A stretch of DNA of 43,188 nucleotides from Deltaproteobacteria bacterium UBA6601 (GCA_002433485.1 DJIF01000072.1:1-43188), one strand, 5' to 3'; numbered from the stretch's first letter, positions 6,264-14,884 are shown. Translations and numbers: made by a program. Notes: generated by a model from the sequence alone, not told the origin.

Positions 6264-9167
6264 TCAGAACGCCTCAAGACTGGCGTTACCAGCGGCGCTC
6301 GCGTGCCGCCCGGCTGGACTTGCATCGTTGAAGTCACTGTCCAGCGGGTAGTAGCCGATCAGGTTGAATTCGCTGCCCGTGAGCGGGTTGCACAGAGAGG
6401 CTTGAATGTCAGCGGGGCTGCGGTCTACTTCCCAGATGCGCAGCTCATCGATGAGACCATCCCAGAATTGCGAGGCCTGCCCGGAGTTGTCGTCTTCTGC
6501 CCCGATGAGCCAGCGCCCGCTGTTGGGTGTGAAGCTGAGTGGGTTGCTGGTGCTGATGGAGTTCTCCACGTAGCCATTGATCAGGAAGGACAGGGTGGAG
6601 CCATCGAAGCTGAGCGCCAGGTGGGTCCAGCTGTCGGTAGAACTGCTGGCCGCCGAGGTGAGGCTTTCCTCCCCACTGAGGTTTAGGGTCCCCTGCCAGC
6701 TGCCGCCTCCAGTTGCTTCTAGCAGGGTGTCGAAACCGCCGCTCTGGTTGGTTTTGCTGACGATGGCCTGCCCGGAACTGGCAAGGTTGCTGGCAAAGAC
6801 CCAGGCCTCGATGGTGAAGGTCGGGCTGTTGGGGCCAAAAGCTGGAATTTCCAGGAAGTCTGAGCTGCCTGGGTTGATGCGAAGTGCCGTGTTGCCCCAG
6901 TCGGCGACGCCATTGCAGTCATTGTCGATACCGTCAGGGCAACTCTCTACGTTGCCTGGGAACTGGGCGCTGTTGCCGTCGTTGCAGTCGCCGCCGCAGG
7001 TCAAGGCTTGATCGCCGTCGGCATCGAGCTCGCCAGCAGCGTCGAAGTCGGCGAGTCCGTTGCAGTCGTTGTCTAATCCGTCGCACAGCTCGCTGTTGCC
7101 TGGGTAGTTGTCGCTGTCCTGATCGTTGCAGTCCGCGCAGGCGATGGAGTTGTCGCCGTCGCCATCCTGTTCCTGCGCGACCGCGCCGCCGAAATCAGCC
7201 AGTCCGTTGCAGTCGTTGTCCTGGCCGTCACACAGTTCGCTGCCTTGCGGTGAGTTCTGGGGGTCGCCGTCGTCGCAGTCCTCGCAAGACAGGGAGCTGT
7301 CGCCGTCACCGTCGATCTCGCCACTGGCGTCGAAGTTGGCGATGCCATCGCAGTCGGTGTCAATGCCATCGCAGGCCTCAGCCAGGCCGGGATGAGCCAA
7401 TGGGTTGTTATCGTCGCAGTCCTCGCAAGACAGGGAACTGTCGCCGTCACTATCGATCTCGCCGCTGGCATCGAAGTTGGCAGTGCCATCGCAGTCGTTG
7501 TCGATACCGTCACAGATCTCCGCGTTGCCCGGGAAGTTTCCAACTTCGCTGTCATTGCAGTCCTCACAGGCGAAAGAGCCGTCGCCATCTCCATCACTCT
7601 CACCGCCTGGAAAGTCGGCGCCTTGTTGGCAGTCGTTGTCCTGACCGTCACACAGTTCGCTGTTGCCGGGGTAGTTGAGGGCATTGCCGTCGTCGCAGTC
7701 CTGGCACTCTGGTGAGCCGTCGCCGTCGTTGTCGCCTTCCCCCCCGGGGAAGTCCGGACCTTGCAGACAGTCGTTATCGAGACCGTCGCACACCTCGGTG
7801 TTACCGGGGAAGTTGGTGCTTCCGGTGAGGGGGTCGTCGTCGCAGTCAAGGCAGGACAGTGAACCGTCACCGTCGCTGTCTACCTCGCCCAGGGGGTCGG
7901 CATCAGGGCTGCCGTTGCAGTCGTTGTCGAGTCCGTCGCAGACTTCGGTGTTACCGGGGAAGTTGGTGCTTCCGGTGAGTGGGTCATCATCGCAGTCTGC
8001 GCAAGACAGGGTGCCGTCGGCGTCGCCATCCACCTCGCCCAGACCGTCTGCGTCGGCGCTGCCGCTGCAGTCGTTGTCCTGACCGTCGCAAAGCTCGTTG
8101 TTGCCGGGATAGTTGAGGCTGTTGCTGTCGTCGCAGTCGATGCAGGAGGGGGCTCCGTCGCCGTCCGCATCAATCTCACCGTTGCTGTCGAAGTTTGCGG
8201 CACCGTCACAGTCGTTGTCGAGGCCGTCGCAGACTTCCGTATTACCCGGGAAATTGGCTCCCTGGCTGTCGTCGCAGTCCTCGCAGGAGAGCGAGCCGTC
8301 GCCGTCGCCGTCGGTCTCATTGCTGAGGTCGAAGTCAGGGGTGCCGCTGCAGTCGTTGTCGAGGCCGTCGCAGAGTTCTGGGTTGCCCGGGTAGGCGGCG
8401 CTGTTGGTGTCCAGGCAGTCTTCGCAGGATAGATAGCCGTCTTCGTCCACGTCTGCTTCGCCACCGGCGTCAGCGTCGGTCATCCCGTTGCAGTCGTTGT
8501 CGATCCCGTCGCAGGCTTCTTGAGCGCCAGGGTGGATGCTGTCGTCCTGGTCGTTGCAGTCCAGGCAGGCGCTCCACAGGTCACCGTCACCATCGCCCTC
8601 GCCGCCTTCAAAGTCCGCAAGTCCGTTGCAGTCGTTGTCGTCGCCGTCGCACAGCTCGGTGTTGCCGGGAAAGTTGTGGCTGACTGCGTCGTCGCAATCA
8701 CCCTCGCACTCGGCCAGGCCGTCGCCGTCGTCGTCGCTCTCTGAGTCGGGCTGACCACCAAAGTCAGCGGTCCCGTTGCAGTCTTCGTCTTCGCCATTGC
8801 ACAGCTCTTCCGCTGCTGGGTGGACCGCCGCGACCTCGTCGTTGCAGTCGCCGCCTTCCCCGCTGTGGCCGCTGGGAGCTGCGCAGGCCGAGACTGGTTC
8901 TCCGCTGCCGTAGCCGTCGCCATCACCATCGACGTAGTAGAAGGCCGAGCCGAAGGCGCCAGCTTCGTCGACCACGCCGTCGCAGTTGTTATCACGACCG
9001 TCACAGATCTCGGTTGAGTCGGGGTGGATGGCCGGGCTGGAGTCATCGCAATCCTCTTCACTGGAGAAGCCGTCGCCGTCATTGTCAACGGGCGCCTCGC
9101 AGCCGCTCAGAGCAGTGACGAGCAGGGTTAGGATGAGAACGCTTCGGGAGGAATAGAGTCTGCTCAT
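6264..9167 (-). CDS. Large surface lipoprotein with 15 MopE-type Cys/Asp repeats and a LamG-like domain
   Basis: A 967-residue exported protein. The start at 9167 has CGGAGA 5 bases upstream and shares ATGA with the stop of the upstream phosphatase gene. Residues 1-23 form a lipoprotein signal ending LSGC (Cys23). Residues about 55-759 hold 15 units of roughly 47-50 residues. Each starts CDGxDNDCxG and contains an acidic DGDGD segment, a second Cys pair (CxDCDD) and a PGNxE turn. This is the putative metal-binding motif annotated in MopE-like proteins. Residues 760-967 form a LamG/concanavalin-like jellyroll (FTIEAWV, WTHLALSFDG, FWDGLIDELRIW, GYYPLDSDFND). Family knowledge suggests Ca or Cu binding and an adhesive or carbohydrate-binding tip. 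The true ligand is unknown. It appears to be the last large gene of the operon starting at 11339. Confidence 0.88.
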   Translation of the reverse strand: MSRLYSSRSVLILTLLVTALSGCEAPVDNDGDGFSSEEDCDDSSPAIHPDSTEICDGRDNNCDGVVDEAGAFGSAFYYVDGDGDGYGSGEPVSACAAPSGHSGEGGDCNDEVAAVHPAAEELCNGEDEDCNGTADFGGQPDSESDDDGDGLAECEGDCDDAVSHNFPGNTELCDGDDNDCNGLADFEGGEGDGDGDLWSACLDCNDQDDSIHPGAQEACDGIDNDCNGMTDADAGGEADVDEDGYLSCEDCLDTNSAAYPGNPELCDGLDNDCSGTPDFDLSNETDGDGDGSLSCEDCDDSQGANFPGNTEVCDGLDNDCDGAANFDSNGEIDADGDGAPSCIDCDDSNSLNYPGNNELCDGQDNDCSGSADADGLGEVDGDADGTLSCADCDDDPLTGSTNFPGNTEVCDGLDNDCNGSPDADPLGEVDSDGDGSLSCLDCDDDPLTGSTNFPGNTEVCDGLDNDCLQGPDFPGGEGDNDGDGSPECQDCDDGNALNYPGNSELCDGQDNDCQQGADFPGGESDGDGDGSFACEDCNDSEVGNFPGNAEICDGIDNDCDGTANFDASGEIDSDGDSSLSCEDCDDNNPLAHPGLAEACDGIDTDCDGIANFDASGEIDGDGDSSLSCEDCDDGDPQNSPQGSELCDGQDNDCNGLADFGGAVAQEQDGDGDNSIACADCNDQDSDNYPGNSELCDGLDNDCNGLADFDAAGELDADGDQALTCGGDCNDGNSAQFPGNVESCPDGIDNDCNGVADWGNTALRINPGSSDFLEIPAFGPNSPTFTIEAWVFASNLASSGQAIVSKTNQSGGFDTLLEATGGGSWQGTLNLSGEESLTSAASSSTDSWTHLALSFDGSTLSFLINGYVENSISTSNPLSFTPNSGRWLIGAEDDNSGQASQFWDGLIDELRIWEVDRSPADIQASLCNPLTGSEFNLIGYYPLDSDFNDASPAGRHASAAGNASLEAF
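6891..9005 (-). repeat. Fifteen tandem MopE-type repeat units inside the surface lipoprotein gene
   Basis: Units are about 141-150 bases long (47-50 codons). Adjacent copies differ from near-identical at the DNA level to clearly diverged. A 35-base block at 7795-7829 recurs exactly at 7945-7979, 150 bases apart. A second similar pair starts at 7281 and 7422, 141 bases apart. The array therefore grows by unequal exchange of whole units while keeping frame and cysteines. Confidence 0.85.
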
Positions 9168-10030
9168 GGGGTCTCCGGTAGACCTGCTGTGGATGAGATT
9201 CTGGCCTTCAGGATCGCCTCGATCCCCTCGATAAAGCCAGCGCCTCCTTCTGCCCGGGTGCACCACTTTGGCAGCGCGGGCATTCTCGCTGCCATCTTGC
9301 GGACATTGGCAACGCCGATGCCATTTCTAAATAGTGAGAACAGCGGTGAGTCGTTGGGGGAGTCGCCGAAGAAGGCGACCTTGTGGTTGTCGCCTCCGTC
9401 CAGCGCCCAGTCGAAGCGTTCGAGGCCGACGCGGAGGCACATTGTGGCTTTGTCGAAGTGGCCGAACCAGGCGTTGATGTGAATGTTAGAGACCTTGACC
9501 GTGCAGCCGGCTGTGCTGAGCTGCTGGCAGATGGCGTCGATCTCGGCATCGGGCAGTGGAGTCACGTCCTCACAGAAGTCGATGGCCAGGTCGAATTCCC
9601 GATACGCTTGATCCGAGGCCAGCGCCGCCCCTGGGTGGCGGGCGAGGATACGGTCTCCCAGTTCCTTGAGGCGTGCGCGGTTGTCGCTGCGGGTGGCATC
9701 GTCCTGAGCCCATAGGCGCTCCATTCCCTGGCCATGCGCACCGGCACGAAAGTAGAGACCGCCATTCTCGCCGATCACACCGTTGACCGGCCAGGTTCGA
9801 GCAATTAGGTCGCACCAGCCAGCAGGTCTGCCGGTGACTGGTACCACTGCGAGCCCGGCTGCACGAGCCTGCTCCATGGCCGCAAAGACAGCGGAACTGA
9901 GCCGGCCTTCAGCATCGGTGAGGGTGCCATCGATGTCGGTGAAGACAGCCTCGATGCCGTTTGCCGTCACACTACCAATGGTTGAGATGTCCTCCATGGG
10001 CGCATTGTAGACGCTCGCTTCGGATCGCAT
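9164..10030 (-). CDS. HAD-superfamily phosphatase (type IIB, Cof/SPP-like)
   Basis: A cytoplasmic Mg-dependent phosphatase of 288 residues. Motif I is DIDGT with Asp32 (nucleophile) and Asp34. Motif II is VPVTGRP with Thr66. The motif III Lys is Lys194 in HFDKATM, and motif IV is GDSPND at 222-227. The long cap between motifs II and III places it in subclass IIB, with mannosyl-3-phosphoglycerate, sucrose-phosphate and Cof phosphatases. The substrate cannot be read from sequence. The start at 10030 follows the DUF1015 stop by 4 bases; Met12 is an alternative. Its TGA overlaps the ATG of the MopE-repeat lipoprotein, an unusual coupling of a soluble phosphatase to a surface protein. All catalytic residues are present. 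Confidence 0.88.
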   Translation of the reverse strand: MRSEASVYNAPMEDISTIGSVTANGIEAVFTDIDGTLTDAEGRLSSAVFAAMEQARAAGLAVVPVTGRPAGWCDLIARTWPVNGVIGENGGLYFRAGAHGQGMERLWAQDDATRSDNRARLKELGDRILARHPGAALASDQAYREFDLAIDFCEDVTPLPDAEIDAICQQLSTAGCTVKVSNIHINAWFGHFDKATMCLRVGLERFDWALDGGDNHKVAFFGDSPNDSPLFSLFRNGIGVANVRKMAARMPALPKWCTRAEGGAGFIEGIEAILKARISSTAGLPETP

Positions 10031-10034
10031 CGAG

Positions 10035-11339
10035 TCAGAAGCTACGCATGGAGCTCATGAGCAGCCCCTTGATCGGCTTGGGGTAAAAATTGGTGGACTT
10101 CGCTGGCATGACGGCGCCGCTCAAGGCCACCTCCATGATCTTGTCGGGCGGGGGAGGTCGCACCAGGATCGCCAGATCTGCGCGGCCACTTAGGACCTGG
10201 GCGGACACCTCTGCCGCCGAGCTGCGGTTATGGGCCCAGGGGGAGCCTGAAGCGCTGGCGTCACTGATGGAGTCCGAAGCCTTGCCAAGGGCTTCATCCA
10301 TGGGGCCCAGCACCAACTGCTCCAGGACCGCGGCGTCTACCGAGTGAAGGACCGGTTCCAGTTGGCTTAGTAATTGGAGTGCTGCTGGCTTGAGCAGCAT
10401 GGTTGTGCGGCGGCCGGGACGAATCAAGGCGAAGCGATGTCCTTGTCGCTGGCCGAGGAAGCTCAGCAGCTCCTGCTCCGACTCGACGTCCTCCAGCTCA
10501 AAGTGTCGGTCGAGCTGCTCGACGATCATAGCGGCCCCCTGGTTGAGCTTCTCGCAGACTCGGTGGGTGGGCTGGCAGCTCAGCCCTTGGCTCTGTACTG
10601 GGACCAGCATCATCATGATGTAGTCGCAGGAGTGCTCCCGGCGTCGTCCAGGTCCTCCTTGTTGGTCACGCACCCACTGCTGATAAGCCAGTGCGGCGAG
10701 ATGCCGGTGGTGACCATCAGCCACTACCGCGACTTCATCTTCCAGCGCCTGAACTAGCCGCAAGTGGGCAGCAGGGTCTTCATCGCGCCAGACCCGCGAG
10801 TGCATGCCCATGCCATCGAGGGTGACCAGCCCGGCGCGGTCCGCGTCGAAGCCATTAAGGAATTCAGCCAGCACACCCTGGCGGTCCTGGATCATGGCCA
10901 TGGTCATCGAAAGCTGGGTTGAGGTTGCCTTGAGTTGGGCCAGCAGGGCATCAGTGGCCCCCCCCAGTGTCTCTTCATGGGCGCGGATGTATTGGTCTTC
11001 GCCCTGGTCGAGTCGTACCAGTGTCACAAGGCCGCGCCTGCGGGCGTTGCCCCACTGCTGTTCGTAGACGTAGAGAGCAGGCCGAGGGTCACGAACAATG
11101 ATGCCTTGTTCTTTCCAGCGCTGGAGCAGCCGGGCGGCGTGGGAAAAGCTCGGCTCATTAGGTCTGGCCAGGGGCCCGAAGTCGCCACGCACCAGCCGTC
11201 GGATGTTGAACTCATGGACATCCCCAACCTCTCTTCGATCCAGCGGTTCGCCGCGAATCGCAGGCGTCACCAGCTCGCCGAGCAGAGGTTGCACATTGGA
11301 GCCGTAGTGAAGGGCTCTGAACGGTCGAATCAAGGGCAT
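10035..11339 (-). CDS. DUF1015 family protein
   Basis: A 434-residue soluble protein of the DUF1015 family, recognised by the N-terminal PFRALHY, the HEFNIRRL region, ALYVYEQ, EETLGG, the central VADGHHRHLAAL signature, YIMMMLVP and the C-terminal MPAKSTNFYPKP. No biochemical role is firmly established for the family. From memory, its genes often sit beside serine biosynthesis genes (serA, serC) in Clostridia and other bacteria, but none is present here. It is the first gene of a minus-strand run with the HAD phosphatase (4-base gap) and the MopE-repeat lipoprotein. That makes a phosphorylated-metabolite role for the pair conceivable but unproven. Length and motifs look complete. Confidence 0.85.
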   Translation of the reverse strand: MPLIRPFRALHYGSNVQPLLGELVTPAIRGEPLDRREVGDVHEFNIRRLVRGDFGPLARPNEPSFSHAARLLQRWKEQGIIVRDPRPALYVYEQQWGNARRRGLVTLVRLDQGEDQYIRAHEETLGGATDALLAQLKATSTQLSMTMAMIQDRQGVLAEFLNGFDADRAGLVTLDGMGMHSRVWRDEDPAAHLRLVQALEDEVAVVADGHHRHLAALAYQQWVRDQQGGPGRRREHSCDYIMMMLVPVQSQGLSCQPTHRVCEKLNQGAAMIVEQLDRHFELEDVESEQELLSFLGQRQGHRFALIRPGRRTTMLLKPAALQLLSQLEPVLHSVDAAVLEQLVLGPMDEALGKASDSISDASASGSPWAHNRSSAAEVSAQVLSGRADLAILVRPPPPDKIMEVALSGAVMPAKSTNFYPKPIKGLLMSSMRSF

Positions 11340-11399
11340 GTCAGCTGGCGAACATAGCAGCAGATGGCCAGCATCGCGGCGCTGCTGGGCCAGGTCCTG

Positions 11400-11428
11400 T
11401 TGACTCGACCGGCCCCATCGGCTTCAAT
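11400..11428 (+). promoter_or_regulatory. Sigma-70-type promoter upstream of the 11455 lipoprotein
   Basis: TTGACT at 11400-11405 and TTCAAT at 11423-11428 are separated by exactly 17 bases. They lie about 26 bases before the GTG start, leaving room for the CGGAG ribosome site. The -35 is strong and the -10 has four of six consensus bases. Confidence 0.45.
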
Positions 11429-11454
11429 CCCAGGCGTTCATCTCCGGAGCCGCC

Positions 11455-12009
11455 GTGAAGAATCTACTCGTTGTCAGCTCTCTGTTCTTTGCGTTGGTCG
11501 GTTGCGACCAGGGCCCCAACGTTCCCGACATCAATGTGGCCGATTATCGGGTTCTCTATTCCAACGCGACGGCCAGTTCTTCCTGCAGTCAAGAGCTGCT
11601 CGACGCGGCCAACAATTTCACTGAGTATGCTCAGATCTATCGTCTGCACTTTCCAGAAGGGAATGGCAGCTCACGGGTGGATCTGCATTGGAAGAATGAA
11701 GGCGATACTGACTCCAGTTATGCGTTCTTTGCTGCGGGGACGCTGGTCTCGCCGGACGGTGGCCCCGGCACTCTGGACGATGGTCAGCTTAACTATGCCG
11801 GCGGGGCTTTTCAGGAGGCCCGCAGTCAGGGAACCGTGACCTTCGAGATCGAAGGGCGGGCTCGAGCTGCCTTTGGTGACCTGCTCGACAACGCTTTTGA
11901 GGAATACATCATTACCGAGTCGAGCAATACCGCGGCCTATCCCATTGGCTGTGTCTACACCCTTGAATACACCGCTCAGGGGCTCGCAGAGCAGGGCGGC
12001 GACAGCTGA
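11455..12009 (+). CDS. Lipoprotein of unknown function
   Basis: The GTG start at 11455 has CGGAG 6 bases upstream. The 184-residue product opens with a lipoprotein signal (hydrophobic LLVVSSLFFALVGC, lipidated Cys17 followed by Asp). The mature domain of about 165 residues contains no motif I recognise. It has three further cysteines, a central Asp/Gly-rich loop (SPDGGPGTLDDGQ) and alternating hydrophobic stretches that suggest a beta-sandwich. An Asp after the lipidated Cys would retain the protein in the inner membrane in E. coli, but this rule may not hold here. It is followed after 5 bases by an LpxL-like gene and then a sulfatase-like gene, so an envelope role is likely. Confidence 0.75.
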   Translation: MKNLLVVSSLFFALVGCDQGPNVPDINVADYRVLYSNATASSSCSQELLDAANNFTEYAQIYRLHFPEGNGSSRVDLHWKNEGDTDSSYAFFAAGTLVSPDGGPGTLDDGQLNYAGGAFQEARSQGTVTFEIEGRARAAFGDLLDNAFEEYIITESSNTAAYPIGCVYTLEYTAQGLAEQGGDS

Positions 12010-12014
12010 ACTCC

Positions 12015-12947
12015 GTGCTCACCTGGCAGGAGCGCCAACAAGGGCTGCTTCCCCCCAGCTCCCGCCGCACGCTGGCCCTGCTTCGTGGCCTGGAGCCGGG
12101 GCCCAGGCGTTGGCTCGCCACCCGTTACTTGAGGTACCGCCCGCTGGCTCCGGCGTTGGAACGTGAGCTGGTGGAAGAGATCGATCGCTGCTGGGAGAGC
12201 GGCTCTTTGCCGGTCAGTCGCGCCGCGCTGGTCGACGAGGTGCGGTTGCTGGCTTTGCTGGAAGCAGTTCAGGCGCGGGCGGCGCAGTGTGCCGGTCCGG
12301 TTGCTACCGGTCGCTACCTCAAGCTGTCTTCGCTGGCTCCCATCGAAGAACTGCTGGATTGTGATGGTCGGGTCATGCTGCTGACGCCGAGCTTTGGCCC
12401 CTGGCAGGTGATCGCGCCCGCACTTGCCAGGCGCGGCTACCGGGTAGGTCTCCTGGATCTGCGCCCGCCACACCGTCGTCCTCCCCAGAGCCATGCGCCT
12501 GGGCCGGGTCTGGACCTGTTGCGGTTGCCGGTCCGGGGCTATGCGCGGCCACTGGTGCAGTTCTGCCGCGGCCCGCGGACGGTGGTGGTAGCGGTCGGGG
12601 ATGAGGGTTGTGGGCTGCGCTGGGCACATGCTCCTTTCCTGGGTCGAAGTGCCGCCATCGGAGCCACCCCTTTTGAGCTGGCCAGGTTGGCTGAGATGAG
12701 GATCTTGCCGGTCTTTGCTCTGTCCGAGCCTTTAGGCAACAGGCTTCTCATAGAGCGCCCGCTGCGACCTGCCTTAGCGGCTGGTGGAGATCGACTTGCG
12801 GGCCTCGACGGGGTCGCAGCCCGTTGGCTGAAGATTGTAGAGAAGCTGGTGCGGCGTTATCCGGCGCACTACACGGCGCAGCTGTTTCAGCGCCGTCGCC
12901 AGCGGCATCAGGATCCGATGCCGTTGTTCGGTGATGTGGATTCATGA
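12015..12947 (+). CDS. LpxL/HtrB-like acyltransferase-fold protein lacking the catalytic HX4E
   Basis: A 310-residue protein with the layout of lysophospholipid/lipid A acyltransferases. The core strand and loop read GRVMLLTPSFGPWQ, then GDEGCGLRWAHAPFLG, then ATPFELARLAEMRILPVFAL, and finally YPAHYTAQLFQRRRQR, each matching a conserved LpxL block. However, the invariant catalytic His and acidic residue of HX4D/E are Ser126 and Gln131. On family knowledge this should abolish acyl transfer, so it is either a pseudoenzyme or has a different chemistry. The GTG start at 12015 has no clear ribosome site and is the least certain part. Unlike LpxL, the N-terminus is not clearly membrane-spanning. 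The stop overlaps the start of the sulfatase-like gene (ATGA), indicating coupled translation. Confidence 0.68.
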   Translation: MLTWQERQQGLLPPSSRRTLALLRGLEPGPRRWLATRYLRYRPLAPALERELVEEIDRCWESGSLPVSRAALVDEVRLLALLEAVQARAAQCAGPVATGRYLKLSSLAPIEELLDCDGRVMLLTPSFGPWQVIAPALARRGYRVGLLDLRPPHRRPPQSHAPGPGLDLLRLPVRGYARPLVQFCRGPRTVVVAVGDEGCGLRWAHAPFLGRSAAIGATPFELARLAEMRILPVFALSEPLGNRLLIERPLRPALAAGGDRLAGLDGVAARWLKIVEKLVRRYPAHYTAQLFQRRRQRHQDPMPLFGDVDS

Positions 12948-14785
12948 CTCGCCTGTGGTTGCTGCGAATCGCCAGGGGTGGAGGCGCCGCCTTGCTGTTG
13001 GGAGGACTGCTCGGAGGGCTTGAGGCATTCTGGTTATTGCTCGATGGTTTGCTGATGTTGAACCCCATCGAGCGGCTCTCGCTGTGGGGACTGGCGGTGC
13101 TCGCCAATGGACTGGTCGGCGGGGTCTTTGGACTGGTTCTTGCGGCGGCGTTAGGCGCTCACCTGGGGCACGATGAGGAGGCCCGAGGCCTGGCTCTGGA
13201 TACCGGCAGAGATCCCCGTTACCCCTGGCTTCCCTGGGTTTTGGGTTTGGTGACCTTTGCGCTGTTGGTGATTCAACAGCTTCCCACTTTGTTTGCTGGC
13301 GACTTGCGGGTGGCGGTTGCGGTTTTTGCTGTGGTGGTGCTTGGGTCGCTGCTGTTGAGCCTGGCGCTAAGGTGGTTCTTGCTGCGGCTTGATAGCACCG
13401 GCAAAGGCGCTGCTCTGGCGGTGCTTGGCCTGCCCACCTTATTGGCCATCAGCAGCTCGCTGGTGGTTTCAGCGCCGCTGGCGGGCGGTAAGGGGCGGAG
13501 CGTCGCCGATCGAGCAGGTCTGCCCAATCTGCTGCTTATCAGCATCGATGGTTTGCGGGCTGATCATGTAGGTCCCGGGTCCCGGGTTGATACGCCCAAT
13601 CTCGATTGGCTGGCGACTCGGGGGGTGTGGTTCCAGCAGGCGGTCACTGCATCGACTGGGGAGGGACCTGCTCTCGGCTCGCTGATGGTCGGGCGTCACC
13701 CCCTGGCCATTGGCTACCTTGATGATGCTCAAGCGCTGCCGGCTCGGCTGCCTGGCGCGGTAACTGAAGCGGAACTTCCCAGCCTTGCTGAGGTGCTTGG
13801 GCGGGAGGGTTTTCGGCGTGCTGCCTTCGTCTCTTCGGCGGCCTTGGATGGAGCTTCCTCCGGGCTCGACCGGGGTTTTGAAGTCTATGACGATGACCTC
13901 TCTTCGCGGACGCGTGGGGCAACTCGCCTGGGCATCATGGAGTTGCTGTCCTGGCTGCGTTTTGCCGTGCGTGGCAGTGCTGATTTACGGGATGTGTTGC
14001 GTCCTGCGCAGGACAGCATTGAGGCGTTGGACTTTTTTCTGGACTATCACTACCGGGAGAACCTGTTTCTCTGGCTGCACCTATCGGACCTCTTGAATCC
14101 GAGTCTCGAGGTGCAGGCGATCGAATCGGAGCGGCACGACCCCATCTCAGGTCCCGCTGGCCGGGGCTATGCGGCGCGGCTGGTAGCGCTGGACCAGCGC
14201 CTGGGACAGCTGGTTAAGAGCATGGAGGGTCGCGGCCTGATGAATCGCACCATTATTGCAGTGGTGGGTAGCCGTGGAGCGGTGCCGGGCTCGCCTCGAC
14301 CAAGCGTCAGTGAGGCCTGGCTTAAGGTTCCAGTGATTCTGTATGGCCCGGGTCTTGAGTTGGAGCAGCGGATCCCTGCGCAGGTTCGGCTCCACGATCT
14401 CTACCCCACTTTGCTGGCTGCGGTTGGCTTGCGGCGGCGTCCTCGGGGCGATGCGGTGTCGTTGCTGCCCTTGCTGCAGGGACAGCCGTTGAGCCCCCTA
14501 CACGCGCTCAGCGTCAGTCCCCCGCGCAGCGATGGCCGCTATGGGGTCAGTCTGCGGAGCGAAAATCGTAAGTATGTGCGGGAGCCGGGCGGTGCCCAGG
14601 CGCTCTATGATCTGCGCAGCGATCCCAGAGAGTTGCACGATCTCAGTCAGGAGCGGCCGGCAGACTTCGCCAATCTTGGGGCACAGCTGAACCGTACATT
14701 AGGGCCCTCGACGCCCACTGCGGTGCTTCCCTCCCTTGATCCTGGTCGTAAGGCTCGGCTGCGGGCTTTGGCGACTTTGCGTTGA
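12944..14785 (+). CDS. Membrane-anchored sulfatase/alkaline-phosphatase-fold protein, probably inactive
   Basis: A 613-residue protein with about five hydrophobic segments (roughly residues 12-34, 45-70, 97-112, 121-147, 156-178), then an extracytoplasmic sulfatase-like domain from about 194. The fold is clear: NLLLISIDGLRADHVG with Asp202, RVDTPNLDWLATRGVWF, SLMVGRHP, VPVILYGPG, HDLYPTLLAAVGL and the C-terminal LYDLRSDPRELHDLS. The layout resembles LtaS-type enzymes. Several functional positions are lost. There is no CxPxR or equivalent (the region reads ASTGEGPALGS), the usual SDHGE metal loop reads GSRGAV at 442-447, and the usual MDPHxPY loop reads SDLLNP. It is coupled to the equally degenerate LpxL-like gene upstream. 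A structural or lipid-binding role is inference. Confidence 0.72.
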   Translation: MTRLWLLRIARGGGAALLLGGLLGGLEAFWLLLDGLLMLNPIERLSLWGLAVLANGLVGGVFGLVLAAALGAHLGHDEEARGLALDTGRDPRYPWLPWVLGLVTFALLVIQQLPTLFAGDLRVAVAVFAVVVLGSLLLSLALRWFLLRLDSTGKGAALAVLGLPTLLAISSSLVVSAPLAGGKGRSVADRAGLPNLLLISIDGLRADHVGPGSRVDTPNLDWLATRGVWFQQAVTASTGEGPALGSLMVGRHPLAIGYLDDAQALPARLPGAVTEAELPSLAEVLGREGFRRAAFVSSAALDGASSGLDRGFEVYDDDLSSRTRGATRLGIMELLSWLRFAVRGSADLRDVLRPAQDSIEALDFFLDYHYRENLFLWLHLSDLLNPSLEVQAIESERHDPISGPAGRGYAARLVALDQRLGQLVKSMEGRGLMNRTIIAVVGSRGAVPGSPRPSVSEAWLKVPVILYGPGLELEQRIPAQVRLHDLYPTLLAAVGLRRRPRGDAVSLLPLLQGQPLSPLHALSVSPPRSDGRYGVSLRSENRKYVREPGGAQALYDLRSDPRELHDLSQERPADFANLGAQLNRTLGPSTPTAVLPSLDPGRKARLRALATLR

Positions 14786-14884
14786 TGGTAAGAACCTTGT
14801 CCCGAAGATCGTAGCGGACCCCTTGCTCCCTTCGCCCGCTTCGGGTACCACTGCTTCCAGCCTGGAATTTGCACCGGAGCACGG

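Noticed and set aside
6884..8754. Several long open frames on the plus strand and in other minus frames across the MopE-repeat gene
   Set aside because: They are low-complexity (Arg/Ser/Pro or Thr/Ala strings) and mirror the repeated codons of the real gene; none has a signal, motif or ribosome site.
6891..9005. Regular repeats that could be read as a CRISPR-like array
   Set aside because: The units are 141-150 bases, lie inside one continuous coding frame and encode conserved Cys/Asp motifs, with no constant repeat and unique spacer pattern.
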